From Elusimicrobiota bacterium (GTDB lineage Bacteria > CG03 > SLGR01 > PWQF01): DNA of 6,297 nt. Made by a program: the position numbers and the translations under genes. The stretch is taken from NCBI GenBank assembly GCA_003556865.1, contig PWQF01000091.1:1-6297 (forward strand), read 5' to 3'. Positions 6,117 through 6,297 of the stretch are shown here, piece after piece. The notes under the pieces are model-generated. The model did not search any database. It was not told the origin of the DNA and was given only the letters and a program-made list of their open reading frames with translations. The number at the start of each line of letters is the position of its first letter. The stretch's first letter is position 1.

Positions 6117-6297
6117 ATGACGACTGCTTATAAATATACCCGTGAACGGAATTTGAAAAAAATATGTGGGCAGGTTTTGCCTAACGCATCGGATATGATG
6201 CTGTTTTTTAAAATAGTGACATCATTGTAACTTTGAATGCGGACGGGCAGCATAACCCGAAAGATATTCCGAAGCTAATAAAAACCATTAAAAAAAA
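6117..6297 (+). pseudogene. Decayed family 2 glycosyltransferase fragment (DPM1-like), runs off the right edge
   Basis: The last 80 bases read 'NSDIIVTLNADGQHNP' and 'KDIPKLIKTIKK', the nucleotide-sugar and metal-binding 'D(A)DGQH' block of DPM1-like GT-A glycosyltransferases, with Asn in place of the usual first Asp. In the same frame going upstream are 'RIGYDAVF' and 'FEKNMWAGFA', which fit the preceding 'N-x-G-x-G-x-A...G' segment, but TAA stops separate them at 6182-6184 and 6209-6211. Still further upstream, frame 6117 reads 'TTAYKYTRER', compatible with the region before it, implying a frameshift near 6146-6152. The N-terminal 'VIPAYNE...DDGS' part is absent; the deacetylase stop is at 6109. 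The simplest reading is a glycosyltransferase gene that lost its 5' end and collected nonsense changes. A downstream restart cannot be excluded because the gene leaves the window. Confidence 0.6.

Noticed and set aside
6117..6230. Short open frame of 37 codons starting with ATG after the deacetylase
   Set aside because: It has no ribosome binding site and overlaps the glycosyltransferase remnant; its first codons look like part of that decayed gene instead of an independent protein.

Overview
The window looks like a piece of an anaerobic, Gram-negative-type bacterial genome. Its AT-rich intergenic DNA, the [FeFe]-hydrogenase maturase gene hydG, and a surface-polysaccharide block of carbamoyltransferase, amidotransferase, deacetylase and glycosyltransferase would suit an uncultivated lineage such as Omnitrophota. 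That placement is an impression from gene content only. No rRNA, tRNA, CRISPR array or intact insertion sequence was found.

Layout. The left part reads on the minus strand. At the edge is the N-terminal half of hydG (1-655). Just in front of its start codon is a perfect 18-bp palindrome matching the operator of the NADH-sensing repressor Rex, with a good sigma-70-type promoter behind it. A non-coding stretch of about 300 bases follows (732-1031); part of it looks like the end of an old IS21-type element. Next comes a gene for a polytopic membrane protein of 480 residues (1032-2474), possibly a GT-C-like glycosyltransferase. Upstream of it, in apparently intergenic DNA, is a decayed C-terminus of an SGNH/GDSL hydrolase (2578-2718).

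The right part reads on the plus strand. A free-standing infA (IF-1, with an extra basic C-terminal tail) is followed by a compact polysaccharide cluster: an intact NodU/CmcH/TobZ-type carbamoyltransferase, a class II glutamine amidotransferase cut off after about 90 codons, an intact XrtA/PEP-CTERM-type polysaccharide deacetylase whose start codon lies inside the amidotransferase remnant, and a family 2 glycosyltransferase fragment with in-frame stops running off the window.

How the pieces fit. The carbamoyltransferase and deacetylase, with the lost amidotransferase and glycosyltransferase, would decorate and trim an exported polysaccharide. Three of the polysaccharide-type genes (SGNH hydrolase, amidotransferase, glycosyltransferase) are broken, so this looks like a surface-glycan locus under turnover inserted between housekeeping genes. 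I do not see a wholly new system. The strongest points are the Rex-hydG operator, the three concealed gene remnants, and a carbamoyltransferase lacking the usual His-Asp of its first motif.
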